A DNA stretch of 64,000 bases. Origin: Pseudomonadota bacterium. Lineage in GTDB: Bacteria; Pseudomonadota; Alphaproteobacteria; Sphingomonadales; Sphingomonadaceae. Shown here in pieces: positions 42,762 to 51,239 of the stretch. The position numbers and the translations under genes were made by a program. Below the pieces are notes generated by a model. That model saw nothing but the letters and a program-made list of their open reading frames with translations, made no database searches and was not told where the DNA came from. The stretch's first letter is position 1. Each line of letters opens with the position of its first letter. The stretch lies in assembly GCA_023423655.1 (NCBI GenBank), contig JAFAFE010000006.1, positions 868,001 to 932,000 on the forward strand, in the 5' to 3' direction.

Positions 42762-42929
42762 ATTTATATCCTTATTTAATAAAGTAATAAATATGTTGTG
42801 CTTTTCATAATATAATAATGATTGTGTTTAATCAATTTCAACAATGTATAAAATTGTAATTAAAGTAATAATGTATATAAATTAATATTTTAATGAATGG
42901 ACATGATCTATATGCAACCCGCCTACGTT
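42762..42929. promoter_or_regulatory. AT-rich promoter region of the serine protease
   Basis: This very AT-rich stretch precedes the protease start on the minus strand. It ends abruptly at the lysR-end copy at 42930. No gene is visible. Confidence 0.5.
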
Positions 42930-42970
42930 AAGCTGGCTCCTCGACACAATTATAGCGCGGTGTGCGGAGG
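42930..42970. repeat. 41-bp direct repeat, copy 2 (orphan lysR 3' end)
   Basis: Second copy of 41514-41554 with two substitutions. It is no longer attached to a lysR frame and marks the outer border of the protease insertion. Confidence 0.9.
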
Positions 42971-43001
42971 AAGGATGAGCAGTTTGTGCTTATCCCCTGT
43001 T

Positions 43002-43075
43002 GTTCCCCCGCGAAGGCGGGGGCCTAGGGCGGCTGGGCGCTGGGCACCACTGGACCCCCGCCTTCGCGGGGGAAC
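43002..43075. repeat. 74-bp element with 21-bp terminal inverted repeats
   Basis: The ends (GTTCCCCCGCGAAGGCGGGG and its complement) are perfectly inverted over about 21 bp and enclose about 32 bp. This element type is abundant in sphingomonad genomes. It lies right after the orphan lysR-end repeat. Confidence 0.82.
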
Positions 43076-43415
43076 ATGGTGATGGAAGTAGGGGCGGGGA
43101 TCGGCGCGCGGCAGAGTCGCGCATTGCCCGCCGCTACGCCTGCTCGCCGCCCTGTCGCGCGAAGCGTGTTTGACCGAGGGCGCCGCCGCATAAAATACCG
43201 GAAACCGTAACGTCACTGCGTCTTCTTATTGAAGTTACGGCATTTATTCATGTTACCCTTATTATTAACAATGATGACTCCCCGAAAATTTCCATCATTT
43301 TGTCATAAGGCTTTCGCTTATACGTAGTTTAATTTTAACAACAATGTAATTACGATGAAATCATTGCCGCCTATCTCCCCCAAATCCTGATTTTTCCATC
43401 AAAAAGGGGATAGAC
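43076..43415 (+). promoter_or_regulatory. Upstream region of the second TonB receptor gene
   Basis: The AT-rich part (43200-43400) should hold the promoter. A 7-bp inverted repeat (CCGTAAC 43205-43211, GTTACGG 43234-43240) may be an operator. No gene is supported. Confidence 0.4.
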
Positions 43416-46400
43416 GTGACACCTGAACCAACTGATTATTTTGCCCGTTCAAAGTTTTATTTGTACGCAAGTACCGCTTTTTTCATGCTGTTGCCTGTAG
43501 CCGCGCCCGTCGCTGCCCAAGAGACAGTTCAGGATAATAGCGCAGCAATCCAGAAAGATGCGGCCCAAAAGGATAAGGCCCGACCGAAACCGCTGGTGAG
43601 CGCGCCGACGGGGGATGTCAGCGGGGACATTGTTGTGACCGCGCGGCGCATCACCGAAAAAATTATCGACGTGCCGGTGTCCGTTTCCGCTTTTTCGGCA
43701 GAAAGGCTGAGCGATCTTAAAATCGAGGGCGGTTCGGAATTGCTGCGCGCCATTCCGAACGTGTCCTTTTCCAAGGATAATTTCACCGGCTATAATTTCT
43801 CGATCCGGGGCATCGGGACCAAGGCGATTTCGGTGACGACCGACCCCGCCGTTGCGATCAGCTTCAACAATACGACCTTGCTGCGCAACCGCTTGTTCGA
43901 GCAGGAATATTTCGACGTCCAGCGCGTCGAGGTGCTGCGCGGGCCGCAAGGCACACTTTATGGCCGCAACGCGACCGCAGGCGTGGTCAATATGCTGCCC
44001 AACCTGCCCAAGCTGGAAGATCTTTCTGCCGACCTCCAGATTGAAGGCGGCAATTTCAACACCCGCCGTGCGCGCGGTTATGTGAACCTGCCCGTAGGCG
44101 ATACTTTGGCGCTGCGTTTTGCCGGGGCCTATACCAAGCGCGACGGGTTTGATTACAACACATTCACCGAAAAGCGGGTCAACGGGCGCGACCTTTATTC
44201 GATCCGTGGTTCCTTATTGTGGGAGCCGACCAGCCGGTTCAAAGCCCATGCCATCTGGGAACGGTTCCGCGAAGATGATAACCGCTCGCGCACCGGCAAA
44301 CAATTATGTACGCGCGGCGAAGCCCCTTCGCACATCAACTGGACCGACCCCGACGGCAAACAACGCAGCAACGTAGTTCAAACCCGTTGGACCACTGCTC
44401 TATTATCAAGCGGATGCCAGAATAAAAGCCTATATACCGACGATGCCTATGGGATTCCGAACGGGCGCGGCTTTCCTGTGGTGATCGGCCTCATTCTGGC
44501 AACACCCTTTAATGACAGCGGTGCAAAGGCGAATGGTTATGACGGCAATTATATCATGCCGACCGATATTGACCCGTTCGCGGTCAAGGGCAATCGGCAG
44601 TCCGCCAATTTACGTGAAATCGCGACTTTCTATGATCCCAAATTCAAAGCCGAAAATGATGTTTTCCAGCTCAATCTGGAATATGATATTCCGGGTCAGG
44701 TCACATTTTATTCCCAATCCCTCTATATGGAGGATAGCTATTACGGGTCGCAGGATTTTTTCCGTTTCAGCCCTGATCCGGGCCTGATATACAGCCGCGC
44801 TCAAATCGGCAAAATCTCTGGAAAACCGCGTGTCGTCAATCCGATATGGGACGCTTATTTGGGCGTGTCTCCTGCGGGGCATGGTACATTTAAAGACCCC
44901 CAGTTGGGCGAGTTGGATCGTCTTGCTGCTGTCGATATCAGCCAGTCGAAAAGCAACCAGTTTTCGCAAGAGCTACGCATGACTTCGTCTTTTGACGGGC
45001 CGTTCAATTTCAATCTTGGCGCAAATTATCTCCGGTTCAAAACCGAAGAAAATTATTATGTTTTCAGCAATGCTTTTACCATTATTGCGATTGCGCAAAA
45101 CGGGGCGCCGGGCTGGAATGCAGAATGTACCCAATATAGCGGGGGCGGAAAACCTGACCTGAATAGCTGCACCTATATCGATCCTAACCCCATAGAATCT
45201 TTGGATAATCAAGGGCATAATTATTTTCGCAAGTTTAGCCCTTCCAAAATAGAATCCTGGTCGGCATTCGGCGAAGCCTATATGAAATTGACCGATACGC
45301 TGCGCATGACCGTGGGTTTGCGCTTTACCGATGATACCAAAATAACCACCCCTGTCCCTTCTCAACTTCTCGCCTCAAACCATATATGGAGTGGCGCCAA
45401 AGTCGGAAGAGGCTATCCGCAAGACCCAGATGTTACCCAAAAATGGACGGCACTTACCGGGCGTTTTTCGGTTGATTGGAAACCGGATATTTCCTTTACC
45501 GATGATAGCTTGATTTATGCTTCTTATTCGCGTGGATACAAAGCCGGCGGCGTCAATCCGGTCGGAGCCGACGCGAATCCGGATATTTCAAACTATCCAT
45601 TGCTTGGCGACAAATTTGCACCCGAATATGTCAATGCCTTTGAAGTCGGCATTAAAAATAGCGCCGCCAACGGCAAGTTGATGTTCAATGCCACCGGCTT
45701 TTTCTATGATTATAAAGGCTACCAGATTTCGCAGCTTATCGACCGGATGAACCATACGGAAAATTTCAATGCCAATATTTATGGCGTCGAATTTGAAACG
45801 GCTTGGGCGCCCACCCGCAATTTCCGTCTGGATGCCACCCTAGGGCTGCTCAAAACCCGGATAGCCGACGGCCAATCGTCGATTGACGTTATGGACAGAT
45901 TACAGGGCCGCACTGATTATACCTTGCTTCATTCCTGGCCGACCAGCCCGGCAAACTGCGTGGTGCCGAACGAGGTTCTTGGACGGTTTATGTCTATATA
46001 TGACAGGCGTGCCAATGCGGGCAGTGCTTTCATTTCGATGCTTTGCCCCGGCCCCCTTTCCTTTGGCGGCGGCTTCCTTCCCGGATCCTTTGCTAGCAAA
46101 ATCACAAAAGATAAATGGGGGTTTCTCACCTATGATCCGGTCAAAGATGGCCCCAATCAGGGACGCGGCTTTTCTGCCGACCTTAGCGGCCATAGCCTAC
46201 CCAATGCGCCAAAACTGACCTTCAATGTCGGCGCGCAGCAACGCTTTGACCTTTGGACCGGATGGGACATTACCGTGCGCGGCGATTTTTATCACCAATC
46301 GTCCAGCTTCGCCCGCATCTATAATAGTGATTATGACCGGCTCAAAGGGTGGAGCAATGCCAATATGGCCATGACCCTGTCGGGCCGCGATGCGGGTGTG

Positions 46401-46544
46401 TCGCTTCAACTCTATGTGAAAAATATCTTCAATCACACCCCGCTTACCGACGCTTATACCGGACCGGACGAGCTGGGCAATTTTACCAATGTATTTACGC
46501 TCGACCCCCGCATTATAGGTCTATCCGCAAAGAAGAAATTCTAA
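43416..46544 (+). CDS. TonB-dependent outer-membrane receptor
   Basis: This 1042-residue receptor starts at GTG 43416 with AAGGGGA upstream. It has a signal peptide (ending PVAAPVAAQ), a charged linker, and the TonB-box-like GDIVVTARR. The plug domain includes VPVSVSAFSAERL and VEVLRGPQGTLYGRNATAGVVNM, and a long barrel ends in the outer-membrane signature ...IIGLSAKKKF with a terminal Phe. The plug motif is of the FecA/iron-siderophore-like group common in sphingomonads. The substrate is unknown. It is followed by two genes for small secreted proteins, which may or may not work with it. Confidence 0.93.
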   Translation: MTPEPTDYFARSKFYLYASTAFFMLLPVAAPVAAQETVQDNSAAIQKDAAQKDKARPKPLVSAPTGDVSGDIVVTARRITEKIIDVPVSVSAFSAERLSDLKIEGGSELLRAIPNVSFSKDNFTGYNFSIRGIGTKAISVTTDPAVAISFNNTTLLRNRLFEQEYFDVQRVEVLRGPQGTLYGRNATAGVVNMLPNLPKLEDLSADLQIEGGNFNTRRARGYVNLPVGDTLALRFAGAYTKRDGFDYNTFTEKRVNGRDLYSIRGSLLWEPTSRFKAHAIWERFREDDNRSRTGKQLCTRGEAPSHINWTDPDGKQRSNVVQTRWTTALLSSGCQNKSLYTDDAYGIPNGRGFPVVIGLILATPFNDSGAKANGYDGNYIMPTDIDPFAVKGNRQSANLREIATFYDPKFKAENDVFQLNLEYDIPGQVTFYSQSLYMEDSYYGSQDFFRFSPDPGLIYSRAQIGKISGKPRVVNPIWDAYLGVSPAGHGTFKDPQLGELDRLAAVDISQSKSNQFSQELRMTSSFDGPFNFNLGANYLRFKTEENYYVFSNAFTIIAIAQNGAPGWNAECTQYSGGGKPDLNSCTYIDPNPIESLDNQGHNYFRKFSPSKIESWSAFGEAYMKLTDTLRMTVGLRFTDDTKITTPVPSQLLASNHIWSGAKVGRGYPQDPDVTQKWTALTGRFSVDWKPDISFTDDSLIYASYSRGYKAGGVNPVGADANPDISNYPLLGDKFAPEYVNAFEVGIKNSAANGKLMFNATGFFYDYKGYQISQLIDRMNHTENFNANIYGVEFETAWAPTRNFRLDATLGLLKTRIADGQSSIDVMDRLQGRTDYTLLHSWPTSPANCVVPNEVLGRFMSIYDRRANAGSAFISMLCPGPLSFGGGFLPGSFASKITKDKWGFLTYDPVKDGPNQGRGFSADLSGHSLPNAPKLTFNVGAQQRFDLWTGWDITVRGDFYHQSSSFARIYNSDYDRLKGWSNANMAMTLSGRDAGVSLQLYVKNIFNHTPLTDAYTGPDELGNFTNVFTLDPRIIGLSAKKKF

Positions 46545-46562
46545 AATAATTCTCATATCAGG

Positions 46563-46599
46563 CAAAATATTCTGCGCATAATTTGCGTGGAATATTTTG
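46563..46599. terminator. Long AT-rich hairpin after the TonB receptor
   Basis: CAAAATATTC (46563-46572) pairs perfectly with GAATATTTTG (46590-46599), with a further GCGCA/TGCGT pair inside. It lies 18 nt after the stop. It has no strong T-run, so it is either a terminator or a protective 3' structure. Confidence 0.5.
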
Positions 46600-46730
46600 T
46601 CATATCTATCATATAATTATTATTTATCGCAATATCACTATTGAAACATTCATCCGTTACACAATGAATTGCATCGAGTCGCATATGAATTCCTTGCATT
46701 TCTGTACTATATTTAATGAGGATTGATATT

Positions 46731-47213
46731 ATGAACATCATGTCCAAAACTGTTTTCGCGATTGCCGCTGCGATGGCGATGACCGGCGCCTCTGCCGTTT
46801 CGGCCCAGACCCCGACCGTTTCGCCGGTCGGTGCTATCACCGTCGCAGGCAATCTCAACCAGTCGTTGCAAGGTGGTCAACTTTTGACCCAATGCCATGT
46901 TGTGTTTCAGGGTACGGCCGATGCAACCGGTTTCACGCTGACCTCTTACACTGGCACCAAACTCAACAATGGCCCACTGGCTTGTGACGATTCGATCGTT
47001 TTCCCGATCCGCATTGACGCCGTTTCGCCCACACAGCTCAACGTCCAGAGTCTCATCATCGAAACCCGTCTTGGTGATTGTTCGGCCACCGATATTCCGG
47101 TTACTTGGACAAATGGTTCGTCGAGCGTTACTTTCCCGGTCGGCACCATGCTTGCGCCGGTCTGCGAATTTAACGGCACCCTGACCGTCTCGCCCGCGAC
47201 GACGATCAACTAA
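46731..47213 (+). CDS. Small secreted four-Cys protein, copy A
   Basis: This 160-residue exported protein starts at 46731 (GAGG 9 nt upstream). It has a signal peptide (IAAAMAMTGASAVSAQ) and a beta-rich mature domain with four Cys: TQCHVVFQGTADATGFTL, PLACDD, LGDCSATD and APVCEFNGTLTVSPATTIN. It is paralogous to the next protein with the same four Cys, so two disulphides are likely. I know similar unnamed proteins from sphingomonads but no function. The last 13 codons plus 11 nt of trailer are identical in DNA to those of copy B. Confidence 0.75.
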   Translation: MNIMSKTVFAIAAAMAMTGASAVSAQTPTVSPVGAITVAGNLNQSLQGGQLLTQCHVVFQGTADATGFTLTSYTGTKLNNGPLACDDSIVFPIRIDAVSPTQLNVQSLIIETRLGDCSATDIPVTWTNGSSSVTFPVGTMLAPVCEFNGTLTVSPATTIN

Positions 47214-47226
47214 TTATCCGGATGAG

Positions 47227-47254
47227 CCGGGGGCATTTTTGTCCCCGGTTTTTT
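47227..47254 (+). terminator. Terminator between the two small secreted protein genes
   Basis: CCGGGG and CCCCGG form a stem followed by a six-T run, 13 nt after the stop of copy A. Confidence 0.9.
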
Positions 47255-47280
47255 ATTTCAGCCTAGTTTAGGAGGAACCT

Positions 47281-47754
47281 ATGGGTATAATTTCAAGGCT
47301 CAATCTGGGGTTGATCGCAGCCGCTGCATTAGTCGCCGCGACGCCCGCAGCAGCCCAAACCGCAACCCCTAACGGACCAATAACGATCAGGGGGTTGCTC
47401 CATTTGTCAATCCTCGGCGGCATGTCCTACACGCAATGTCAAATGACCTTGCAGGGGACTGCGGACTCTGGTGGATTTACAGTGTCGAAAGTTGAGGGTG
47501 AAAATATCAATGGCGGCCCTCTTTCTTGCGATGATTGGTACGAGCACCCAATCCGCATTGATGCGACTTCGCCCAATGAAGTTATTTTCAGAAGTTTTAC
47601 GATTAGAACGCCTTTTGGTGATTGCGAAGCGACAAATTTTTCGGCGGCTTGGTCCAATCAAAATTCAAGCATGACTATTCCGATGCAGACTATCATTATC
47701 CCGTGCGAGTTAGGTGGCACCCTGACCGTCTCGCCCGCGACGACGATCAACTAA
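47281..47754 (+). CDS. Small secreted four-Cys protein, copy B
   Basis: This is a 157-residue paralogue of the preceding protein, with its own signal peptide (AAALVAATPAAAQ) and an AGGAGG site. The four Cys are conserved (TQCQMTLQGTADSGGFTV, PLSCDD, FGDCEATN, IPCELGGTLTVSPATTIN). The two proteins are clearly diverged overall, yet end in the same residues encoded by identical DNA. The tandem arrangement and separate terminators suggest an old duplication with later 3'-end conversion. Function unknown. Confidence 0.75.
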   Translation: MGIISRLNLGLIAAAALVAATPAAAQTATPNGPITIRGLLHLSILGGMSYTQCQMTLQGTADSGGFTVSKVEGENINGGPLSCDDWYEHPIRIDATSPNEVIFRSFTIRTPFGDCEATNFSAAWSNQNSSMTIPMQTIIIPCELGGTLTVSPATTIN

Positions 47755-47765
47755 TTATCCGGATG

Positions 47766-47796
47766 GGCCGGGAGGCGGGTCACCCTCTTCCCGGCC
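47766..47796 (+). terminator. Hairpin after small secreted protein copy B
   Basis: GGCCGGGA (47766-47773) pairs with TCCCGGCC (47789-47796), followed by TGTTT. It is a moderate terminator. The rest of the gap to 48086 shows no gene. Confidence 0.65.
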
Positions 47797-48086
47797 TGTT
47801 TCCCTTGTCGCACCGCACTCGCCTGCACGGCAGCCGCAACTGTAAAATCAGGCCCTGTCCATGCCGTCGCAATTGCCACTATCCCGCGCCATCCCTTAAA
47901 CGCCGTTTTCCGCAGAAAATCCGCCTTTCTAGGGGGATGCCCCCCTTGTCATATCCGCGCAACATGGGGCTGCTTGGAGGCAATATGCTGTAATAGGCAG
48001 CAGAATTGGTGCTTGCCCCGACAATTCAGCCGTGCAAGACATAAGCGGGGTCAAATATTTCGGATAAATAAGCCAAGGAGATAGAT

Positions 48087-48593
48087 ATGCGTGCAATTTT
48101 GATCGGATCGGCGATGATGCTGGCTCTGACCGCGTGTGGTAAAAAGGATGCTGCGGATGGCACCGCTGGCAAGACGGATAGCCCCGCTGCTACCGCTGTC
48201 GCCGACCTGACACCGGGCGAATATGAAACCAAGGTGGAAATCACCAAGCTCGAAGCTGCCGGTATGCCCGACGCGGCGCTCAAGCAGATGAAGGACGCCA
48301 TGGCTTCCCAGCCGCCGCAGAAAACCTGCGTCACCGAGGCCAATATCGCCCAGATGAAGGAAGAAATGCTGAAGAAGGCGGCCAACGCTCCGGAAGGCTG
48401 CACGCTCGACAATCGCAGCTCGGGTAACACGATCGACGCAACCGTGACCTGCACGACACCGGCCAAGGTGACCTCGACCGTTAAGGGCACGCCGACTGAC
48501 ATGGTCATCACCTCCGAAACGGACATGGCTGGTCAGAAGATCAACATGGAAATGACCGCGAAGATGACCCGCATCGGGGATTGCGCGGCATAA
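48087..48593 (+). CDS. DUF3617 family lipoprotein
   Basis: This 168-residue lipoprotein has the lipobox ALTACG followed by a Lys/Asp/Ala linker and then the DUF3617 domain: LTPGEYETKVEITKLEAAGMP, the Cys in PQKTCVTEANIA, GCTLDN and a final CAA. Four mature Cys are likely paired. The family is common in Sphingomonadales; its function is unknown. AAGGAG precedes the ATG. A long hairpin (48620-48673) closes the unit. Confidence 0.9.
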   Translation: MRAILIGSAMMLALTACGKKDAADGTAGKTDSPAATAVADLTPGEYETKVEITKLEAAGMPDAALKQMKDAMASQPPQKTCVTEANIAQMKEEMLKKAANAPEGCTLDNRSSGNTIDATVTCTTPAKVTSTVKGTPTDMVITSETDMAGQKINMEMTAKMTRIGDCAA

Positions 48594-48619
48594 GCCTCGC
48601 CCGTTCCTAACGAAAGAAC

Positions 48620-48680
48620 AGGGCCGGTGGGCGTCTTTTTCCCGATTGCGGGATAAGCCGTTGCACCGGCCCTTTCTTTA
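48620..48680 (+). terminator. Terminator after the DUF3617 gene
   Basis: AGGGCCGGTG (48620-48629) pairs perfectly with CACCGGCCCT (48664-48673), followed by TTCTTTA, with an internal hairpin in the loop. Confidence 0.8.
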
Positions 48681-48737
48681 TCGGCAATGCACACCCGCAA
48701 ACGGGCGGCCTCCCGCACCGCCACAGGAGAATAAGCG

Positions 48738-49130
48738 ATGATCGGTTATGTGACGCTTGGCACCAATGATATTGCCAAGGCCAAGACATTTTACGAAGCC
48801 CTGCTCGCGCCGCTGGGTGCAAAAATACTCATGCAGTTCGACAATGGCTTCACCATGTATGGCACCGATTTTGCCAAGCCCGCGCTGGCGATCACGCCGC
48901 CCCATGACGGCAAGCCCGCAACGGTCGGCAATGGTGTGATGCCCGCTATCGTCGTGGATACGCGCGCCAAGGTGGATGAACTCTACGCCATCGCACTCGC
49001 CCAGGGCGGCACTTGCGAAGGCCCTCCGGGACTACGCGGCGAAGAAGGCGATCAGGCTTTTTACGGCGCCTATTTCCGGGATCTGGATGGCAATAAACTT
49101 TGCACATTCCACATAGGCCCGGCGCAATAG
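48738..49130 (+). CDS. VOC (glyoxalase/bleomycin-resistance) family protein
   Basis: This 130-residue cytosolic protein has two beta-alpha-beta-beta-beta modules: MIGYVTLGTNDIAKAKTFYEALLAPLGA and FYGAYFRDLDGNKLCTFHIGP. The closing FRDLDGNKL pattern is typical for glyoxalase-like VOC proteins. The metal and substrate are not evident, as only part of the metal-ligand set can be seen. AGGAG stands before the ATG. Standalone gene between two hairpins. Confidence 0.88.
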   Translation: MIGYVTLGTNDIAKAKTFYEALLAPLGAKILMQFDNGFTMYGTDFAKPALAITPPHDGKPATVGNGVMPAIVVDTRAKVDELYAIALAQGGTCEGPPGLRGEEGDQAFYGAYFRDLDGNKLCTFHIGPAQ

Positions 49131-49140
49131 CAGAAGAAGT

Positions 49141-49179
49141 CCTTTCGCACGGGCCCGCTATGCCGGCTGTGCGAAGGGT
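49141..49179 (+). terminator. Hairpin after the VOC gene
   Basis: CCTTTCGCAC pairs with GTGCGAAGGG (one G-U pair), flanked by GAAG and TCTTC which extend the stem. It has no T-run. Confidence 0.5.
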
Positions 49180-49252
49180 CTTCGGGGGCGCGGGTGGAAT
49201 AGCGTCACCCCGTTCCTAAAAAGTCGCAAGCCATGACGCCGCATCAGCCGCA

Positions 49253-49720
49253 TCAATAGCTGCCATGCTCGTTGCCCTTGGTCCAATATTCGAAATAACG
49301 GTCAAGGTTGCGCGAATTGAACACGACATGGCCGCGGTTCAATTCATAGGCCATGGCTGGCGCATCATTGAGCGTGCCCGACCACCAGCGGTCCTGCCTT
49401 TTGCCGCGAAAGGTGATGGTGTCGGGACCGACCTTGAACGCGATGGTCATGCCCCCTGCCCCGTCATTGGCAAGCGATGTCATGGTGCAGGCGGTCGGCT
49501 CGCCCTCCCCGAAGATACAGGTCGCGGGCGTGGTTTCTCCCGATGCCGTGGCAGACAGGGCGGTATCTCGCGGTGCCGCCTTGGTTGCTTTGGCGCTGTC
49601 GGCGCGGGCGGTTTCGGCCGCGCGCCCTTCCTGCGCCGCGCTATTTTCCGCGCCCGCATTTTGCGAACAGCCGATCACCAGCAATATCGTCGCGGCAAAG
49701 GGCAAAAGCAGACGGGACAT
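49253..49720 (-). CDS. Hypothetical lipoprotein next to the LysM hydrolase
   Basis: This 155-residue lipoprotein (lipobox VIGCSQ) has an Ala/Glu/Lys-rich linker to about residue 60. A beta-rich C-terminal domain of about 90 residues follows, with two Cys (ATCIFGEGEPTACTMTSL) and WWSGTLNDAPAMAYELNRGHVVF. It follows the LysM/lysozyme gene on the same strand. A periplasmic lipoprotein next to a cell-wall hydrolase could be its inhibitor or immunity partner, but I see no match to a known lysozyme inhibitor family. Confidence 0.65.
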   Translation of the reverse strand: MSRLLLPFAATILLVIGCSQNAGAENSAAQEGRAAETARADSAKATKAAPRDTALSATASGETTPATCIFGEGEPTACTMTSLANDGAGGMTIAFKVGPDTITFRGKRQDRWWSGTLNDAPAMAYELNRGHVVFNSRNLDRYFEYWTKGNEHGSY

Positions 49721-49883
49721 AGAATATCCTTTCCTTCTACACGAGGACGCATCCCCGACAGGGGCGTGCAGCGTTGAACGCGGCGCGGGGCAGAGGGGTT
49801 CCGCTAGATACGGCTTCCCCTACATAAAAATCGGGAGACGGTCGCCCGCCCCCCGATGCTCTGCACGGTCCAGCTTGGGCCGG

Positions 49884-51089
49884 TCAGAAACGATTGGCAA
49901 AGCTGTTGGCGATCACCCGCCGTTCGGCCGAGTCTCCAACAATATCAGCGGGACGCTCATAATAGCGGCACACGATAGCGGCGGCATCGGCGGCGCTGGT
50001 CGCTCCGCGCAAGCGATTGGCCGCACCGCTTTCGGTCGTCGTCAATTCATGCTGAATGAAGTTTAATTGTTCGGCAAAGGTCGATTGGCGAATATCCTTG
50101 CCTGCCCATTTTTTGAAGTCCGCTTGGCGCGGGCCTTCCCATTGGGCAAGGCCAAAGCCGGGACCACCGCCATATTGGGCCTGCAAGGGCTTCATCCCGC
50201 TTTCGCCTTCCAGATTGGCGACAATGCCGATGGCTTGGGCTTTCGACCAGCCTTTGCCCTGGAAAAAGTCGATGGCGGCTTTGACGCGGCCGTCATGGGT
50301 GCCGGGATCGCCGACGCCGGTTGACGGCGATGCGCCGCCGGGGCCGGAGGGCGCTTGTTTGCCCGCCGGAGGACGCAGGAAATAGCCGCCATTGCCGGTG
50401 ACATAGCTGGTCGAGCCATAGCTCACCTGCTGCCCCGCCGATCCCTTATTATTGGAGCCGATGGTCTGCGACGCGCTGGTTGCCATCACCGTGTGCGAAA
50501 TACCGTTGCTCTGGATGATGCCGACATCGCCCGCTTGCGCCGGACTGCCGCGCGGCACCACGGTCCAACCCATCGCTTTCAGCTTGGCGTCGAGGCCGCG
50601 CACCGTATTGTCGTGGAAATTGGCCGGAACCTGACCCGATTCCGCCAGCACCGCCGACACGAAATTGGCGCAGCACACATTGGAGCCGACCCACGCATCC
50701 ATCGGCAATTTATCTTTGGTGTTGGTCTTCAAATCGCTCGCCCATTGGCCGAGATATTTTTTGGCAACATCGACCGAATGTTGGCCGCCACCGCTGGGCG
50801 TTCCATAAGTTTCGCCCGGCGTGCCGCCCGTGCCACCGGGCCCGCCCGGAGACGTGCCGCCTGCCGGTATCGTCACCTTGTCGCCGGGATAGATGAGGTC
50901 GGGATTTTTGATCTGCGGATTGGCGGCAATCAACGCGCTCAACGACACGCCATGCGCCTGCGCGATTTTCCACAGACAATCACCGCGAACTACCGAATAT
51001 CCGCCGCCGCCCCCACCGCCGCCATCCAGCGCGCGCTGGTTGATGGCACCTGCATAGTTTGAACCTTGAACGCCTTGAACCTGAACCAT
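49884..51089 (-). CDS. LysM + CHAP/NlpC-like + phage-tail-lysozyme-like cell-wall hydrolase
   Basis: This protein of about 401 residues combines three cell-wall modules. A LysM domain at about 30-75 (YSVVRGDCLWKIAQAHGVSLSALIAANPQI) binds glycan. A second part at about 100-240 has NVCCANFVSAVL and GDVGIIQSNGISHTVMATS, the Cys/His layout of a CHAP/NlpC peptidase or amidase. The last 120 residues (AIGIVANLEGESGMKPLQAQYGG..FGLAQWE) look like the phage tail-tip lysozyme domain. There is no signal peptide, which points to secretion by a phage-like or type VI-like route or release by lysis. ATG 51089 has a GGGAGAG site. Confidence 0.8.
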   Translation of the reverse strand: MVQVQGVQGSNYAGAINQRALDGGGGGGGGYSVVRGDCLWKIAQAHGVSLSALIAANPQIKNPDLIYPGDKVTIPAGGTSPGGPGGTGGTPGETYGTPSGGGQHSVDVAKKYLGQWASDLKTNTKDKLPMDAWVGSNVCCANFVSAVLAESGQVPANFHDNTVRGLDAKLKAMGWTVVPRGSPAQAGDVGIIQSNGISHTVMATSASQTIGSNNKGSAGQQVSYGSTSYVTGNGGYFLRPPAGKQAPSGPGGASPSTGVGDPGTHDGRVKAAIDFFQGKGWSKAQAIGIVANLEGESGMKPLQAQYGGGPGFGLAQWEGPRQADFKKWAGKDIRQSTFAEQLNFIQHELTTTESGAANRLRGATSAADAAAIVCRYYERPADIVGDSAERRVIANSFANRF

Positions 51090-51239
51090 GACGACTCTCC
51101 CGATCATGCCCTTGGGAATGAAAATTACGGGATTTCCAAAATCCTGTCTCTAAGCGATTCGTTTAGAGGGCATGGATTTCGTCGATGAATTCAGGCGGTT
51201 CATAGGTGGTGTCGGTGTGAAGCTCCTATCCCCCCACCC

